DNA of 53,672 bases from Candidatus Woesearchaeota archaeon (GTDB taxonomy: Archaea > Nanobdellota > Nanobdellia > Woesearchaeales > JAGVZT01). The stretch's first letter is position 1. Every line of letters starts with the position of its first letter. The notes below the pieces were generated by a model. That model ran no database searches. It was not told the origin of the DNA and saw only the letters and a program-made list of their open reading frames with translations. A program made the position numbers and the translations under genes. The stretch spans positions 1-53,672 of the forward strand of contig JAGVZT010000003.1 of the NCBI GenBank assembly GCA_018302335.1, in the 5' to 3' direction. This document shows positions 41,657-51,054 of this stretch, piece by piece.

Positions 41657-42187
41657 TCACTCCTCGAGGTATCGCTTGCGGATGCTCCGGTAGACCTCGA
41701 AGTCCTTGCTGCCCTCGAACTCGTCCCGGGCCCGCTTGTACACTCTCGGGTACAGCTGGTCCATGAGGCGGAGGAGGAAGCGCAGCTCCTTCTCGGTACG
41801 GTCCTTGTACAGCACCAGCTTGGTCACGCGGGCGTCCTCTTCCCCGGAGGGTGCGGGCTGCTCGCGAGCAAGGAGCGAGGAGAATCGGAGCTTGGCGCGG
41901 GAGAGGAGCGAGGGCTTCGCGGGAATCTCCGCGGGCTCCACAGGAAGCTCCTCGGGGAGGTCCACCACCTCCAACCCCTCAAGTCCGGGGGGAGCCTCCT
42001 GCTTCGGACCGAGGAGCGCTCCTGCGCGCGCGAGCGCCCTCCGCGGGAGAGAGAGCGCAGCGCCGATGAACGATGGCCTGGCGGGGACGAAGCCGCTCAG
42101 GTACTGGGAGACGCTCCGCTTGTTCTGCGGGAGGGTTGCAAGATAGTCATCGAGCATGCGGTTCACTCTCCTGGGGCTCTTGCTCAT
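41657..42187 (-). CDS. Basic/acidic helical protein, 176 aa, operon partner
   Basis: Unrecognised, no signal peptide. A basic N-terminus (SKSPRRVNRMLDDYL), an Ala-rich middle, a Pro/Glu-rich linker (residues 75-95) and a charged C-terminal helix (RTEKELRFLLRLMDQLYPRVYKRARDEF in part). TATA ATTTAAATA lies about 27 bp upstream of ATG 42187, within CTTATTTAAATC. It precedes the exported beta-repeat protein by one base, so it may support export or anchoring of that protein. Confidence 0.65.
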   Translation of the reverse strand: MSKSPRRVNRMLDDYLATLPQNKRSVSQYLSGFVPARPSFIGAALSLPRRALARAGALLGPKQEAPPGLEGLEVVDLPEELPVEPAEIPAKPSLLSRAKLRFSSLLAREQPAPSGEEDARVTKLVLYKDRTEKELRFLLRLMDQLYPRVYKRARDEFEGSKDFEVYRSIRKRYLEE

Positions 42188-42252
42188 GCCTGCTCCGCGG
42201 GGTTTCGGCTTATTTAAATCTATCGGCGGGGACGTGGAGAGTCCTCAAAATC

Positions 42253-42320
42253 CGGCCGCGTTGCCGCGCGAGTCGCGCGTTGTCTCGCGGGCATCCAGGG
42301 GATTCTCCGCGCTGCGGCCG
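42253..42320 (+). repeat. Dispersed promoter-upstream repeat, complete copy
   Basis: Left end CGGCCGCGTTGCCGCGCG, then AGTCGCGCGTTGTCTCGCGG, GCATCCAGGGGATTCTC and right end CGCGCTGCGGCCG. The left edge is about 39 bp from the TATA of the minus gene at 42187. The right edge is only 4 bp from the stop of the upstream minus gene. Confidence 0.85.
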
Positions 42321-42323
42321 TGG

Positions 42324-43325
42324 TCATCTGCCCCGCCGCTTCAGGAGGGAGCTCTTGAACCGCTCGGGATGGTACGCAGGGAGGCGGACGATGCGGGTCA
42401 ACAGCCCTATCGCTGCCAGCCTTGCAGGGAGCTCATCGACGAACGCGGACTGGTCGTAGCCGATGCACACCACATCCGGCCTGAACTCCTGAAGCACCCG
42501 GAACTGGTCGTCTTCATGGCCGAGGACGGCACTGTCCACTCCGGGGGCAGCAAGCACGGCAGCCAGACGCTGCTGCTCAGGAAAATCTGGCTTCCGGCCC
42601 TTCACCCGCTCGACGGTGCGGTCCCTCGCCACGACGACCACGAGCTCCGTGCCGTGCTTCTTCGCCTCGCGGAAGAGGAAGCGATGGCCCTCGTGCAGCA
42701 TATCGAAGGTGCCGAACACCATGACGCGAGCCTTGCGGGTGGCGCGGCACAGGTACGACAGTCCGTCCAGCTGCTCCACGCTGGCCTCTGCGCCGCGGGA
42801 GCGGAAAAGTCCCGCGAGTTCTTCCGGCGCCAGGAAGAGGCTGCCGAAACCGAGCGCGTTCTCCGCGAAGCGGAGAAGCCTTCCCCGAAGGGTCGTCGGG
42901 TCGAACTCGATGACCACGATGACGCCGTCATCGCGGACGACGCGGAGCATCTCGTTGACTGCCTGCTCCAGGGCGGCGGGACGCTCTGCGACGGGAACGC
43001 CATTCGTGAAGTGGTGCAGCGCATCCACCGCGTACACCAGGTCGAAGCTCCTGTCCTTGAAGGGGATGCCCTGGCTTCGGCCCTTCACCACGGAGATTCC
43101 CTCGGGGACGTGGGCGAGCATCCCCTCGGAGGGGTCGAGCACCGCGACGTTGCGGAAAGAGGCGAGGAGACGCTCGGCGACGAGGCCGGTGCCTCCTCCG
43201 ACATCGAGGGCGCGCTCCCTGCCCGGGCCTGCTGCGGCGAGAATCTTCTCCGCCGCGCGCCGGGGCATGCCCGAGACACGCATCAGGGGATGGTAGAGCC
43301 AGGCGATGCGGTCGAAAGCGGCCAT
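42324..43325 (-). CDS. Fusion of class I methyltransferase and RibL/TagD-type nucleotidyltransferase
   Basis: Residues 1-190 are a UbiE-like methyltransferase: DVGGGTG at 41-47, AVLDPSEGML, GIPFKDRSFDLVYAVDALHH and MLRVVRDDGVIVVIEFDP. Residues 199-333 are a cytidylyltransferase-like domain with the HxGH signature in GTFDMLHEGH (205-214), VVVVARDRTVERVKGRKP and VCIGYDQ, most like archaeal FAD synthase RibL, which attaches AMP to FMN. I know the two parts as separate proteins; the fusion is unusual. The substrate of the methyltransferase half is unknown. Divergent from the SAM-hydrolase gene with about 70 bp between. Confidence 0.85.
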   Translation of the reverse strand: MAAFDRIAWLYHPLMRVSGMPRRAAEKILAAAGPGRERALDVGGGTGLVAERLLASFRNVAVLDPSEGMLAHVPEGISVVKGRSQGIPFKDRSFDLVYAVDALHHFTNGVPVAERPAALEQAVNEMLRVVRDDGVIVVIEFDPTTLRGRLLRFAENALGFGSLFLAPEELAGLFRSRGAEASVEQLDGLSYLCRATRKARVMVFGTFDMLHEGHRFLFREAKKHGTELVVVVARDRTVERVKGRKPDFPEQQRLAAVLAAPGVDSAVLGHEDDQFRVLQEFRPDVVCIGYDQSAFVDELPARLAAIGLLTRIVRLPAYHPERFKSSLLKRRGR

Positions 43326-43397
43326 GACGTGCGGTGGGCCGGGCGGATATTTCTGTCTTTAGCAAACGTTTATTAGCGACGGGAATGATGCGGGAGC

Positions 43398-44126
43398 ATG
43401 ATTGTGCTGCTCACCGATTTCGGCCACAGCCCGTACGTCGGCGTGATGAAGGGTGTCATCTTTTCGCGCGCCAGCGACGCGCGCGTGGTGGACCTCTTCA
43501 ACGCCGTGAAGAGGCACAACATCCGGGAAGGAGCGTGGGTGCTGCTGAACAGCTTCCGCGCCTTCCCCAAGGGGAGCATCTTCCTCTGCGTCGTCGACCC
43601 GGGGGTGGGGGGCAACAGGAGATGCGTCGCTGCGCGGACGAAGGATTACCGCTTCCTCGGGCCAGACAACGGCCTGATGTGGCCGGCGATGGAAGCGGAT
43701 GGCATGCTCGAAGCTGTCGAGCTCTCCCAGGAAGGGGCGAGCAGCACCTTCCACGGCCGCGACGTCTTCGCGCCCGCCGCTGCCCTGCTGGAGCGAGGGC
43801 GGAAGCTCTCATCGCTGGGGAAGCGCGTGAAGACGCTGGAGCGGCTCGCGTTCCACCTCTCCGGCAGAGAGGGTGAGATCGTCGCCGTGGACCGCTTCGG
43901 CAATCTCATCACCAATATCCCGCCGCTGCCGGGCAAGAAGACCTACCAGGTGAGCGCAGAAGGGTTCGAGCGCAGGCTCGCCTGGCATCCCACCTATCGA
44001 GACTCACCGCATGGCGAACTTTTCCTCATCACCGGAAGCTCCGCAACGCTGGAGCTCTCCGTGCGCGAGGAGAGCGCAGCGGAGAAATCTCCGTTGCGAG
44101 AGGGGATGCGCCTCCGGATTGCGTAG
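43398..44126 (+). CDS. SAM hydrolase (adenosine-forming), DUF62 family
   Basis: Cleaves S-adenosylmethionine with water to adenosine and methionine; related to fluorinase/chlorinase. N-terminal IVLLTDFGHSPYVGVMKG (Asp binds SAM), VVDPGVGGNRRCVAART, FLGPDNGLMWPAME, HGRDVFAPAAALL and the C-terminal DRFGNLITNIP are family signatures. The Asp-Arg-His set for water activation is expected from DPGVGG, RCVAART and HGRD. 242 aa is slightly short but complete. TATA GTTTATTAG is 28 bp upstream. Lies divergent to the methyltransferase fusion, so both genes touch SAM metabolism. Confidence 0.93.
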   Translation: MIVLLTDFGHSPYVGVMKGVIFSRASDARVVDLFNAVKRHNIREGAWVLLNSFRAFPKGSIFLCVVDPGVGGNRRCVAARTKDYRFLGPDNGLMWPAMEADGMLEAVELSQEGASSTFHGRDVFAPAAALLERGRKLSSLGKRVKTLERLAFHLSGREGEIVAVDRFGNLITNIPPLPGKKTYQVSAEGFERRLAWHPTYRDSPHGELFLITGSSATLELSVREESAAEKSPLREGMRLRIA

Positions 44127-44161
44127 CGAGCGCGTTGCGGCGCTGTCGCAGACCGAGAGTT

Positions 44162-44229
44162 CGGCCGAGCTGCTCAGAATCACCAGCATCACTGCGAGAC
44201 AACACGGAACATACCCGACAATGCGGCCG
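44162..44229 (-). repeat. Dispersed promoter-upstream repeat, complete copy
   Basis: Left end CGGCCGAGCTGCTCAGAATC, then ACCAGCATCACTGCGAGAC, AACACGGAACATACCC and right end GACAATGCGGCCG. The right edge is about 34 bp from the TATA (GATTTTTAAAC) of the gene starting at 44290. Confidence 0.85.
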
Positions 44230-44289
44230 ATGGAGGCTTCCTGCTGAAGCCGTCCGTTGATTTTTAAACAGAAAACGATTCCCATCCTC

Positions 44290-45051
44290 GTGGACCGGGA
44301 GAAATGCCTCGCCTACGCCGCAGAGTTCACCCCGCTGCTGGAGCGCAGATTCAACGTGGCTCTCGATGTCCGGTATCCGGAGGAGGAGGAGTTCCTCGAG
44401 GAGCTCGCAGCACGGGAGGATGCGCGGGAAGCGCTGCGGCAGCACCACAAGGACCGCAGCAGGTCCTCGGGACTGTACTATCCGGACATGAACGCCATCC
44501 TGTTCTACCCGGAGGACATGTACAACGACTGCGAGACCGCGTACACGTCGATGCATGAGCTCGCCCACGCTGTGGAGATGGCGCTGCGTGAGGACGGCCG
44601 TGCTGCGCCCGCAGGAGCGCAGACCCTGGAGGAGGTGCTGACCGAGGGGTTCGCGGACCATGTCTCGGTGGACCTCATGGCAGGAGCGTACGGCCTGCAG
44701 GAGACGGACGACTTCCTGGAGAGGAAGCGCGCCATCCTCAAGAGCCAGCGCCAGCGGTATGAGCGCTGGGGCCTCTACCTCCTGCAGGATGACCTGGGCA
44801 CGGTCATGCCGGACGCGCAGCTCTCCCCGGCGAAGCGCCTCTGGCTCCGGTTCCTCCTGTGGAACGACGACGCGGAGCTCTATGATTACTCCTACAGCGT
44901 CGGCTATGCGCTTTTCACGGAGGCACAGGCGAACAGGATATCCGCTGAGACGGTCCTCAGACATCCGCCCGCGGACCTCAACGAGGTGCTTTCTCCCGCG
45001 GACTATCTCGGGCGGCTCAAGACAGCGCGGCCGCGGCCTCGTCGGCGGTGA
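44290..45051 (+). CDS. HExxH zinc metallopeptidase-like protein
   Basis: The zincin motif HELAHAVE (near residues 90-97) and a downstream Glu in LTEGFADHVSVD (near 120) fit a gluzincin-type metal site. Upstream lie YYPDMNAILFYPEDMYND and many helices; no signal peptide, so cytoplasmic. Substrate unknown. I choose GTG 44290 because TATA (ATTTTTAAAC, 44259-44268) lies 27 bp upstream; the in-frame TTG at 44257 would be part of that TATA. The 3' end overlaps the convergent hisS by 35 bp. Confidence 0.75.
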   Translation: MDREKCLAYAAEFTPLLERRFNVALDVRYPEEEEFLEELAAREDAREALRQHHKDRSRSSGLYYPDMNAILFYPEDMYNDCETAYTSMHELAHAVEMALREDGRAAPAGAQTLEEVLTEGFADHVSVDLMAGAYGLQETDDFLERKRAILKSQRQRYERWGLYLLQDDLGTVMPDAQLSPAKRLWLRFLLWNDDAELYDYSYSVGYALFTEAQANRISAETVLRHPPADLNEVLSPADYLGRLKTARPRPRRR

Positions 45052-46288
45052 GCAGCTTCTCCTCGCCGGAGCGCATGTCGCGCAACCGCACCTTGCCTTC
45101 CTTCAGCTCCTTCTGGCCGATGAGCAGCACGTAGGGGATGCCCATCGCGGCTGCATATTCGAGGCTCTTGCTGATGCCGCGGGAGAGCTGCTCGATGTCC
45201 GCGCGGATGCCCTTCGCGCGGAGTTGCGCGAGGATGGCCAGCGCCTCGTCCTGCGCCTTGATGGGAATCACGTAGACCTGCACCACGCTCTTCGGGAACT
45301 TCCTTCCGGACAGCCGGAGCGCGTCGGTGATGACCTCGAGCCCGAAGGAGATGCCGGTCGCAGGATGCTCCCCTCGGCCGAGGAACTGGCCAATCATCCC
45401 GTCGTATCTTCCTCCTCCGGCCACCGAAGAGGTGATCTGGCTGTCACGGAGGAATGCCTCGAACACAGGCCCGGTGTAGTACGCGAGGCCGCGGGCAAGG
45501 GAAGGCTCGAGCTGGACCTCGACGCCCAGCAGGGAGCAGAACCGCAGGAGCTCCTCAACCTCAGCGAGACCCTGCCCGCCCTCGTCGTCCCGCATCAGCG
45601 CCCTGAGCTTCGCGAGGGTCTTCTCGTTCGAGGACTCGCGCGAGAGCGCAGGGAGCAGGGCATCGCTGCCGGAAACGCCCAGAGCCGCCAGCTCCTTCTT
45701 CACCTCGGCCGGCCCGACCTTCTCCAGCTTGTCCAGGCAGAGGATTGTCTCGGTGAGCTTCTCCCTGACGCCGCACGCCGCGAGCACGCCGTTGAGCAGC
45801 TTCCGGTGGTTGACTTTCAGCGTCACGGGAAGCTCCAGCTTGCGGAACACCGTCTGGGCGACGGCGAGCAGCTCCGCGTCGGCGAGCACGCTCTTCACCC
45901 CGACGACATCGACGTCGCACTGCCAGAACTCGCGATACCGGCCGAGCTTGATGGGACCGTCGCGGAACACGGGACCCATCTGGTAGCGCTTGAAGGGCAT
46001 CTTGAGCTCGGGATTCATCCCGACGAAGCGCGAGAACGGAACCGTGAGGTCGTAGCGCAGCCCGAGCTCCCGGTCGCCCTGGTCCTTGAGCCGGAAGGAC
46101 TCTTTCAGGATCTCCGCGCCTCCGGCGTATTTCGAGGAAAGGGTCTCCCAGCGCTCCAGCACCGGGGTCTCGAGCGGGTTGAAGCCGAACTCCTCGAAGG
46201 AAGCTTGCAGCGCGGACTCCACGTGCATGCGCAGGATTTTCTCCTCCGGCGCGAAATCGCGCGTGCCCTTGGCCAGCTGGAGGTCCAT
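45017..46288 (-). CDS. hisS: Histidyl-tRNA synthetase
   Basis: Charges tRNA-His. Class II core: GTRDFAPEEKILRMHVES, the ELGLRYDLTVPFSRFVG motif, motif 2 KRYQMGPVFRDGP, GRYREFWQCDVDVVG, HisRS motif LARGLAYYTGPVFEAF and GGGRYDGMIGQFLGRG, and GISFGLEVI. The C-terminal anticodon-binding domain (VYVIPIKAQDEALAILAQLR) is present. 423 aa is usual. TATA CTTAAATAC is 24 bp upstream of ATG 46288. The end overlaps the convergent metallopeptidase gene by 35 bp. Confidence 0.97.
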   Translation of the reverse strand: MDLQLAKGTRDFAPEEKILRMHVESALQASFEEFGFNPLETPVLERWETLSSKYAGGAEILKESFRLKDQGDRELGLRYDLTVPFSRFVGMNPELKMPFKRYQMGPVFRDGPIKLGRYREFWQCDVDVVGVKSVLADAELLAVAQTVFRKLELPVTLKVNHRKLLNGVLAACGVREKLTETILCLDKLEKVGPAEVKKELAALGVSGSDALLPALSRESSNEKTLAKLRALMRDDEGGQGLAEVEELLRFCSLLGVEVQLEPSLARGLAYYTGPVFEAFLRDSQITSSVAGGGRYDGMIGQFLGRGEHPATGISFGLEVITDALRLSGRKFPKSVVQVYVIPIKAQDEALAILAQLRAKGIRADIEQLSRGISKSLEYAAAMGIPYVLLIGQKELKEGKVRLRDMRSGEEKLLTADEAAAALS

Positions 46289-46371
46289 GTCCCTGGGGAG
46301 AATGCCGCGTATTTAAGGGTTTTTAAGGGATTGCCCAAAGTTTATAAATCCTCAAAACCCGAATAGACAGC

Positions 46372-46605
46372 ATGATACGACGCATTGTATCCCTCCCCTG
46401 GAAGGTGGTGAAAGGAACGTACAAGGTCGCAAAGCTCGCCTCGGCTGCGGTCAGCGCCGCGCTCTTCGGTGCTGCGGTGTACAAGGGCATCCAGAAGGTC
46501 CGCGAGTCCCAGATGCCCCCTGCGCCACTGGCGCCCATCCCTCCCGCTGCTCCTGTGGTCAAGGCCGCCAGGAAGAAGAAGGCTATCCACAAAGCCAAGA
46601 AGTAG
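46372..46605 (+). CDS. Small basic membrane protein, 77 aa
   Basis: A basic amphipathic N-terminus (IRRIVSLPWKVVKGTYKVAK) is followed by one hydrophobic segment (LASAAVSAALFGAAVY), a Pro/Ala-rich linker and a Lys-rich tail (ARKKKAIHKAKK). TATA TTTATAAATC is about 30 bp upstream. Function unknown; the poly-Lys end could bind nucleic acid or acidic lipid. Confidence 0.6.
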   Translation: MIRRIVSLPWKVVKGTYKVAKLASAAVSAALFGAAVYKGIQKVRESQMPPAPLAPIPPAAPVVKAARKKKAIHKAKK

Positions 46606-46617
46606 CGGCGCACATCC

Positions 46618-46681
46618 CGGCCGCCATGCAGCGTCCCGCGTTATCTCGCCGGCATACCGGGTATTCTCAGCATCGCGGCCG
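46618..46681 (+). repeat. Dispersed promoter-upstream repeat, complete copy
   Basis: Left end CGGCCGCCATGCAGCG, then TCCCGCGTTATCTCGCCGG, CATACCGGGTATTCTCAG and right end CATCGCGGCCG. The right edge is about 32 bp from the TATA (GTTTTTAATC) of the Nudix gene. The central part is almost the same as at 36442-36509. Confidence 0.88.
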
Positions 46682-46741
46682 AAGCCCTGTCCTTCTTCAG
46701 CCGCCGGAAGGTTTTTAATCGCGCCCAGGTCAGCGAGAACC

Positions 46742-47185
46742 ATGGAGTGGCTCAATCACGAGCAATCGCGGCTCGCCGTGGACCTGGTGGTGCTCTCTCG
46801 GCGGCCGGAGTTGCACGTCCTGCTCATCAAACGCAGGAACGAGCCCGCGAAGGGCGAATGGGTCCTGCCCGGCGGCCATGTTGACAAGGGGGAACGCTTC
46901 GACGAGGCCGCACCCCGGGAGCTCGCGGAGGAGACCGGGCTCACTGCGCCTCTGCACCGCCTGGACGTCTTCGACAGGCCGGACCGCGACCCCCGCTACC
47001 GCAATGTCTCCATGGCCTATGTGGCGCTCGTCAGTCCCTCGGTGAAGCCGCGGGCGGGAAGCGACGCAGCGGACATCAGATGGGCTCCGGTGAAGTCCCT
47101 TGCCAGGCTGCCCTTCGACCACAGCGAGATTATCGCTCGCGCGTGCGCGTGGGCAGAAGGGAAGCCAGCTCCGCGAGACTCCTGA
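46742..47185 (+). CDS. Nudix hydrolase
   Basis: Hydrolyses nucleoside diphosphate linked to another moiety. The Nudix box GGHVDKGERFDEAAPRELAE followed by ETGL (residues about 44-67) is complete. The N-terminus begins with VDLVVLSRRPELHVLLIKRR and the C-terminal part has DIRWAPVKSLARLPFDHSEI, as in ADP-ribose pyrophosphatase or NrtR-type domains. TATA GTTTTTAATC is 28 bp before ATG 46742. The stop lies 56 bp inside the convergent HAD gene. Confidence 0.92.
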   Translation: MEWLNHEQSRLAVDLVVLSRRPELHVLLIKRRNEPAKGEWVLPGGHVDKGERFDEAAPRELAEETGLTAPLHRLDVFDRPDRDPRYRNVSMAYVALVSPSVKPRAGSDAADIRWAPVKSLARLPFDHSEIIARACAWAEGKPAPRDS

Positions 47186-47819
47186 TGGTATGCGCAGGCT
47201 TCTCCCCCTTCCCGGGCTTCTGCGCGTCGCCTGGGGGGATGAAGCGCACGCTCACCATGCCCAGGCTGTTCGCGGCGGCGATGTCGGTCTTGAGCTTGTC
47301 TCCGACGTAGGCCGCCTCGCGCGCGGGGACATGGAGCTCGCGCAGCGCGCGGCGGAGAAGCGGCCGCTTGTCTTTCGGCCGAGCAGAGCCGGAGATGACG
47401 ACAGTATCGAAGAAGTGGCGGAGCTTCAGCCGGAGGATTTTCTCCCATTGCTTCTCCACCAGCCCGTTGGTGACGATGCCGAGCTTCAGCCCGGCCTTGG
47501 AAAGCGCGAGGAGGCTCTCCTCGGTCTTCGGGAAGGGATAGAGCAGCGCGAATTTCGCGTTGTGGTAGGCGATGCGCCCCGCGACGATGATCTCCGGGCT
47601 CTTCAGGCCATAGGACTCGCAGAGCCTGTTGAAGTGCCGCGCGTCGTTCGAGCCGGTGCGATGGACGATGTCCTGCAAGCGCAGGTACGCCTCCTTCACG
47701 GAGTGCGCGGGCAACCCCGCGTGGAGCATGGCCTCGCAGGCCTCCCAGCGGGCCTTGCGCGTCAGCCTGGTGCTCGAGAAGAGCGTGTCGTCGAGGTCGA
47801 AGAGCACAGCGCGCAGCAT
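47130..47819 (-). CDS. HAD-superfamily hydrolase (phosphatase)
   Basis: HAD motif I VLFDLDDTLFSS (nucleophile Asp 8), motif II IVTNG near 115, Lys in SARPKDKRPLLRRAL and motif III AAYVGDKLKTDIAAANSLGM. The cap domain is helical (subclass I). The closest general type is the TIGR02253-like archaeal HAD family. Substrate unknown. TATA CTTAAAGC (47839-47848) is 25 bp upstream of ATG 47819. Overlaps the Nudix gene by 56 bp at the 3' ends. Confidence 0.9.
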   Translation of the reverse strand: MLRAVLFDLDDTLFSSTRLTRKARWEACEAMLHAGLPAHSVKEAYLRLQDIVHRTGSNDARHFNRLCESYGLKSPEIIVAGRIAYHNAKFALLYPFPKTEESLLALSKAGLKLGIVTNGLVEKQWEKILRLKLRHFFDTVVISGSARPKDKRPLLRRALRELHVPAREAAYVGDKLKTDIAAANSLGMVSVRFIPPGDAQKPGKGEKPAHTIRSLAELASLLPTRTRER

Positions 47820-47851
47820 GGCACCTGAGCAGGATTGCAGCTTTAAGAACC

Positions 47852-48445
47852 TTACTCCAGGCCCTCGGGGAACTCATCGTCGCCGAGCGTCACTGGCGAC
47901 GGAGCGCTGGCCGCCAGCACTTGGGCGCGCTCGATGACCTGCTCGCGCAGTTGCTCAGCGCGCCGGTAGGTGACAGCGGTCTCCGTGGCACCGCTGAGAG
48001 CGCCGATGGCAACGGCCTTGCCCACCGGGATGCTCGTACCGAGCACTCTGTTCAGAAGGTAGGCTCCCGCTCCTGCGGCGCCGGCGCTTATGACGGTCAC
48101 GGCAGCACCATAGGGGGCTGGGTTCATCAGCAGCATGAGATACAGGGCGCCGGCCCGACGCACGCGCTCTTCGGACGGCTTCGACAGCGCCACGATCTCG
48201 GCGTACAGACGCAGGGGGGCGGATACCAGATTCCCCTCCAGCGCCCCGTGCAGGATGCCGCTGGGAGTTCTCTTTCCGGAGAAGAGCGCCCCATAGGCAC
48301 CCCAGATGATGGTCTCCATGGCCTGACCGCCAAGTCTACTCAGCAGGCCTCTCTCTGAGTTCTGGCGGCGGGCATCAATTTCCTCCTGAAGAATCTGCTC
48401 CAGCGCCTCGTCAGCGTACGGCTCGTCCAGAAAGCTCATGTCCAT
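47852..48445 (-). CDS. Membrane protein with acidic N-terminus, 197 aa
   Basis: Unrecognised. An acidic N-terminus (FLDEPYADEALEQILQEEID) is followed by Gly/Ala-rich hydrophobic segments (TIIWGAYGALFSGKR, ALYLMLLMNPAPYGAAV and VISAGAAGAGAYLLNRVLG) and a charged end. ATG 48445 follows GGGGATG and lies 36 bp from TATA CTTAAG (48479-48484). The palindrome CCCCT-GTCGA-AGGGG covers the expected transcription start. Layout resembles 13636-14091. Confidence 0.6.
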   Translation of the reverse strand: MDMSFLDEPYADEALEQILQEEIDARRQNSERGLLSRLGGQAMETIIWGAYGALFSGKRTPSGILHGALEGNLVSAPLRLYAEIVALSKPSEERVRRAGALYLMLLMNPAPYGAAVTVISAGAAGAGAYLLNRVLGTSIPVGKAVAIGALSGATETAVTYRRAEQLREQVIERAQVLAASAPSPVTLGDDEFPEGLE

Positions 48446-48452
48446 GGTACAT

Positions 48453-48467
48453 CCCCTGTCGAAGGGG
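48453..48467. promoter_or_regulatory. Operator-like palindrome at predicted transcription start
   Basis: CCCCT-GTCGA-AGGGG, centred about 21 bp downstream of the TATA of the minus gene 47852-48445. Similar in arms and centre to the one at 26387-26400. Confidence 0.35.
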
Positions 48468-48521
48468 GTGATGGTGCACTTAAGAAGTTTGCGGCGCCGG
48501 CAATCTGAAGCCTGCGAATCC

Positions 48522-48589
48522 CGGCCGCAGTGCCGTACGAGTTCCGGTTTGTCTCGCAGCCATGACGGATATCTTCCGCAATGCGGCCG
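48522..48589 (+). repeat. Dispersed promoter-upstream repeat, best-preserved copy
   Basis: 68 bp with inverted ends CGGCCGCAGTGC and GCAATGCGGCCG; between them CGTACGAGTTCCGG, TTTGTCTCGCAGCC, ATGACGGATATCTTCC. The inner parts GAGTTCCG and CGGATATCTTC can also pair partly, giving an extended hairpin with GTCTCGC in the loop. The left edge is about 40 bp from the TATA of the minus gene at 48445. Confidence 0.9.
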
Positions 48590-48610
48590 ATTCCCGGCAG
48601 TCGAAGATAT

Positions 48611-49471
48611 CTAGAGCAGCTGCTGCAACGGCCACACCCAGGTGAGGATGAACGCGAAGAGGAACGGCGGCACGAAGGGAATCCCTTCCTTCACGCGCAC
48701 GGTGACGAGCTTGCCCTGCTCGGCAAGCTCCTGCAGCAGGGCAATCTGCTTGCGCTCGATGCCCAGGTCTTTCGGGCCGCAGAGCCGTTTCCCGTCAACG
48801 ACGACGTCCTCGGCAATCCAGTCTCCCTCGACGAGCCTTCCAACAGGAGTGTCCTTGATCATGCACGAGACCTCGACCGCGCGGACGTAGAGCCAGAGCA
48901 GCATGGTGAGCACCCCGATGCCCGCGACGGCAAAGCTGAGCAGGCGCATGTAGGGGTCCGCGAGGATGCCGAACGCGGCGAGCGCGAGCGAGAATCCCAC
49001 CACGGCCGCGAGTTTCAGCCTGCTCTGCCGCACCATGGGCGCGAGCTGGGCGAGCAGCCGGTCGCGGTTCTTCAGGGAGAGCACCACGCTGACCGCCATG
49101 CCATACAGCGCCCCGGTGAAGAGGAGCAACAGCCAGAAGACCAGGAGATTGGGAAGAGAGCCGAGCACGAAGCGCAGGGGGAGGTCGATGCCCATGAGGG
49201 AGCCGATGCCCATGAGCAGCTTCGAATCCCCGCCTCCCCACTGGCCCGCGTAGTACATCGCGCTCGCTGCCAGGAAGCACACCCCGAGGCCGAGGAGACC
49301 GGAGAGGAGGATGCTGAAGTCCAGCGCATCAGCGGCGTACGCAGCGCGGATGCCCAGTCCCGCGAGTATCATCCCGAAGTTCGCCCAGTCCGGCACCTCG
49401 CGCGTGCGGATGTCCGTGTACGTTCCCACGGCGAGGCCGACCAGCGCCACGCCGGCGAGGAGGAATTCCAT
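48611..49471 (-). CDS. Prepilin/preflagellin peptidase (A24 aspartic protease)
   Basis: Removes class III signal peptides of type IV pilins or archaellins. Catalytic Asp residues are expected in TDIRTREVPDW (residue 20) and GGGDSKLLMGIG (near 81). Six or more membrane helices fill residues 3-190. A soluble part (residues 200-270) follows with VEGDWIAEDVVVDGKRLCG, and a last helix (FVPPFLFAFILTWVWPL) closes the protein, like FlaK/PibD. TATA TTTATATAG is 24 bp upstream of ATG 49471. No pilin gene is nearby. Confidence 0.9.
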   Translation of the reverse strand: MEFLLAGVALVGLAVGTYTDIRTREVPDWANFGMILAGLGIRAAYAADALDFSILLSGLLGLGVCFLAASAMYYAGQWGGGDSKLLMGIGSLMGIDLPLRFVLGSLPNLLVFWLLLLFTGALYGMAVSVVLSLKNRDRLLAQLAPMVRQSRLKLAAVVGFSLALAAFGILADPYMRLLSFAVAGIGVLTMLLWLYVRAVEVSCMIKDTPVGRLVEGDWIAEDVVVDGKRLCGPKDLGIERKQIALLQELAEQGKLVTVRVKEGIPFVPPFLFAFILTWVWPLQQLL

Positions 49472-49500
49472 GGCTTCAGCGCGTCGAAGCAGCTATATAA

Positions 49501-50754
<1,254 letters not shown>

Positions 50755-50774
<20 letters not shown>

Positions 50775-51030
50775 ACGCCTTGAGGAACTCCTTGTTCTGG
50801 CCCTTGAGCTCCTCTGCGGCCTTGATGACCGCTTCCTTCGCCTCAGAAGTCGTCGTCTCCACCAGGAGCTCGGGGTTGCCGAGCAGCGGGTGCTTGATGC
50901 GGTAGGCTGCGATCTTCACGCCATCCTGCTTCCACAACTGCTCGCGCAGGAGATTGCTGAAAGTATGGGTCTCGCCCTGCAGGGCGAGATGGAGCTTGCT
51001 CTTCTTCTCCTCGATGGTCTCGACATCCAT
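50755..51030 (-). CDS. rpoL: DNA-directed RNA polymerase subunit L (Rpo11)
   Basis: Small alpha-like subunit that pairs with Rpo3. [19 protein letters not shown] followed by [20 protein letters not shown] is the family signature (dimerisation helix and strand). 91 aa is normal. TATA ATTTAAATG (about 51051-51059) is 25 bp upstream and overlaps the 3' end of the next minus gene (stop at 51055). The 3' end lies within the enolase reading frame by 20 bp. Confidence 0.96.
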
Positions 51031-51054
51031 GTTTGCTCAGTGTTCCCGGGCTAT

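Noticed and set aside
38038-41766. A 1242-codon open frame on the plus strand
   Set aside because: It lies antisense to two subtilases and an exported protein with clear motifs; high GC and codon bias keep antisense frames open. Its translation has no coherent domains.
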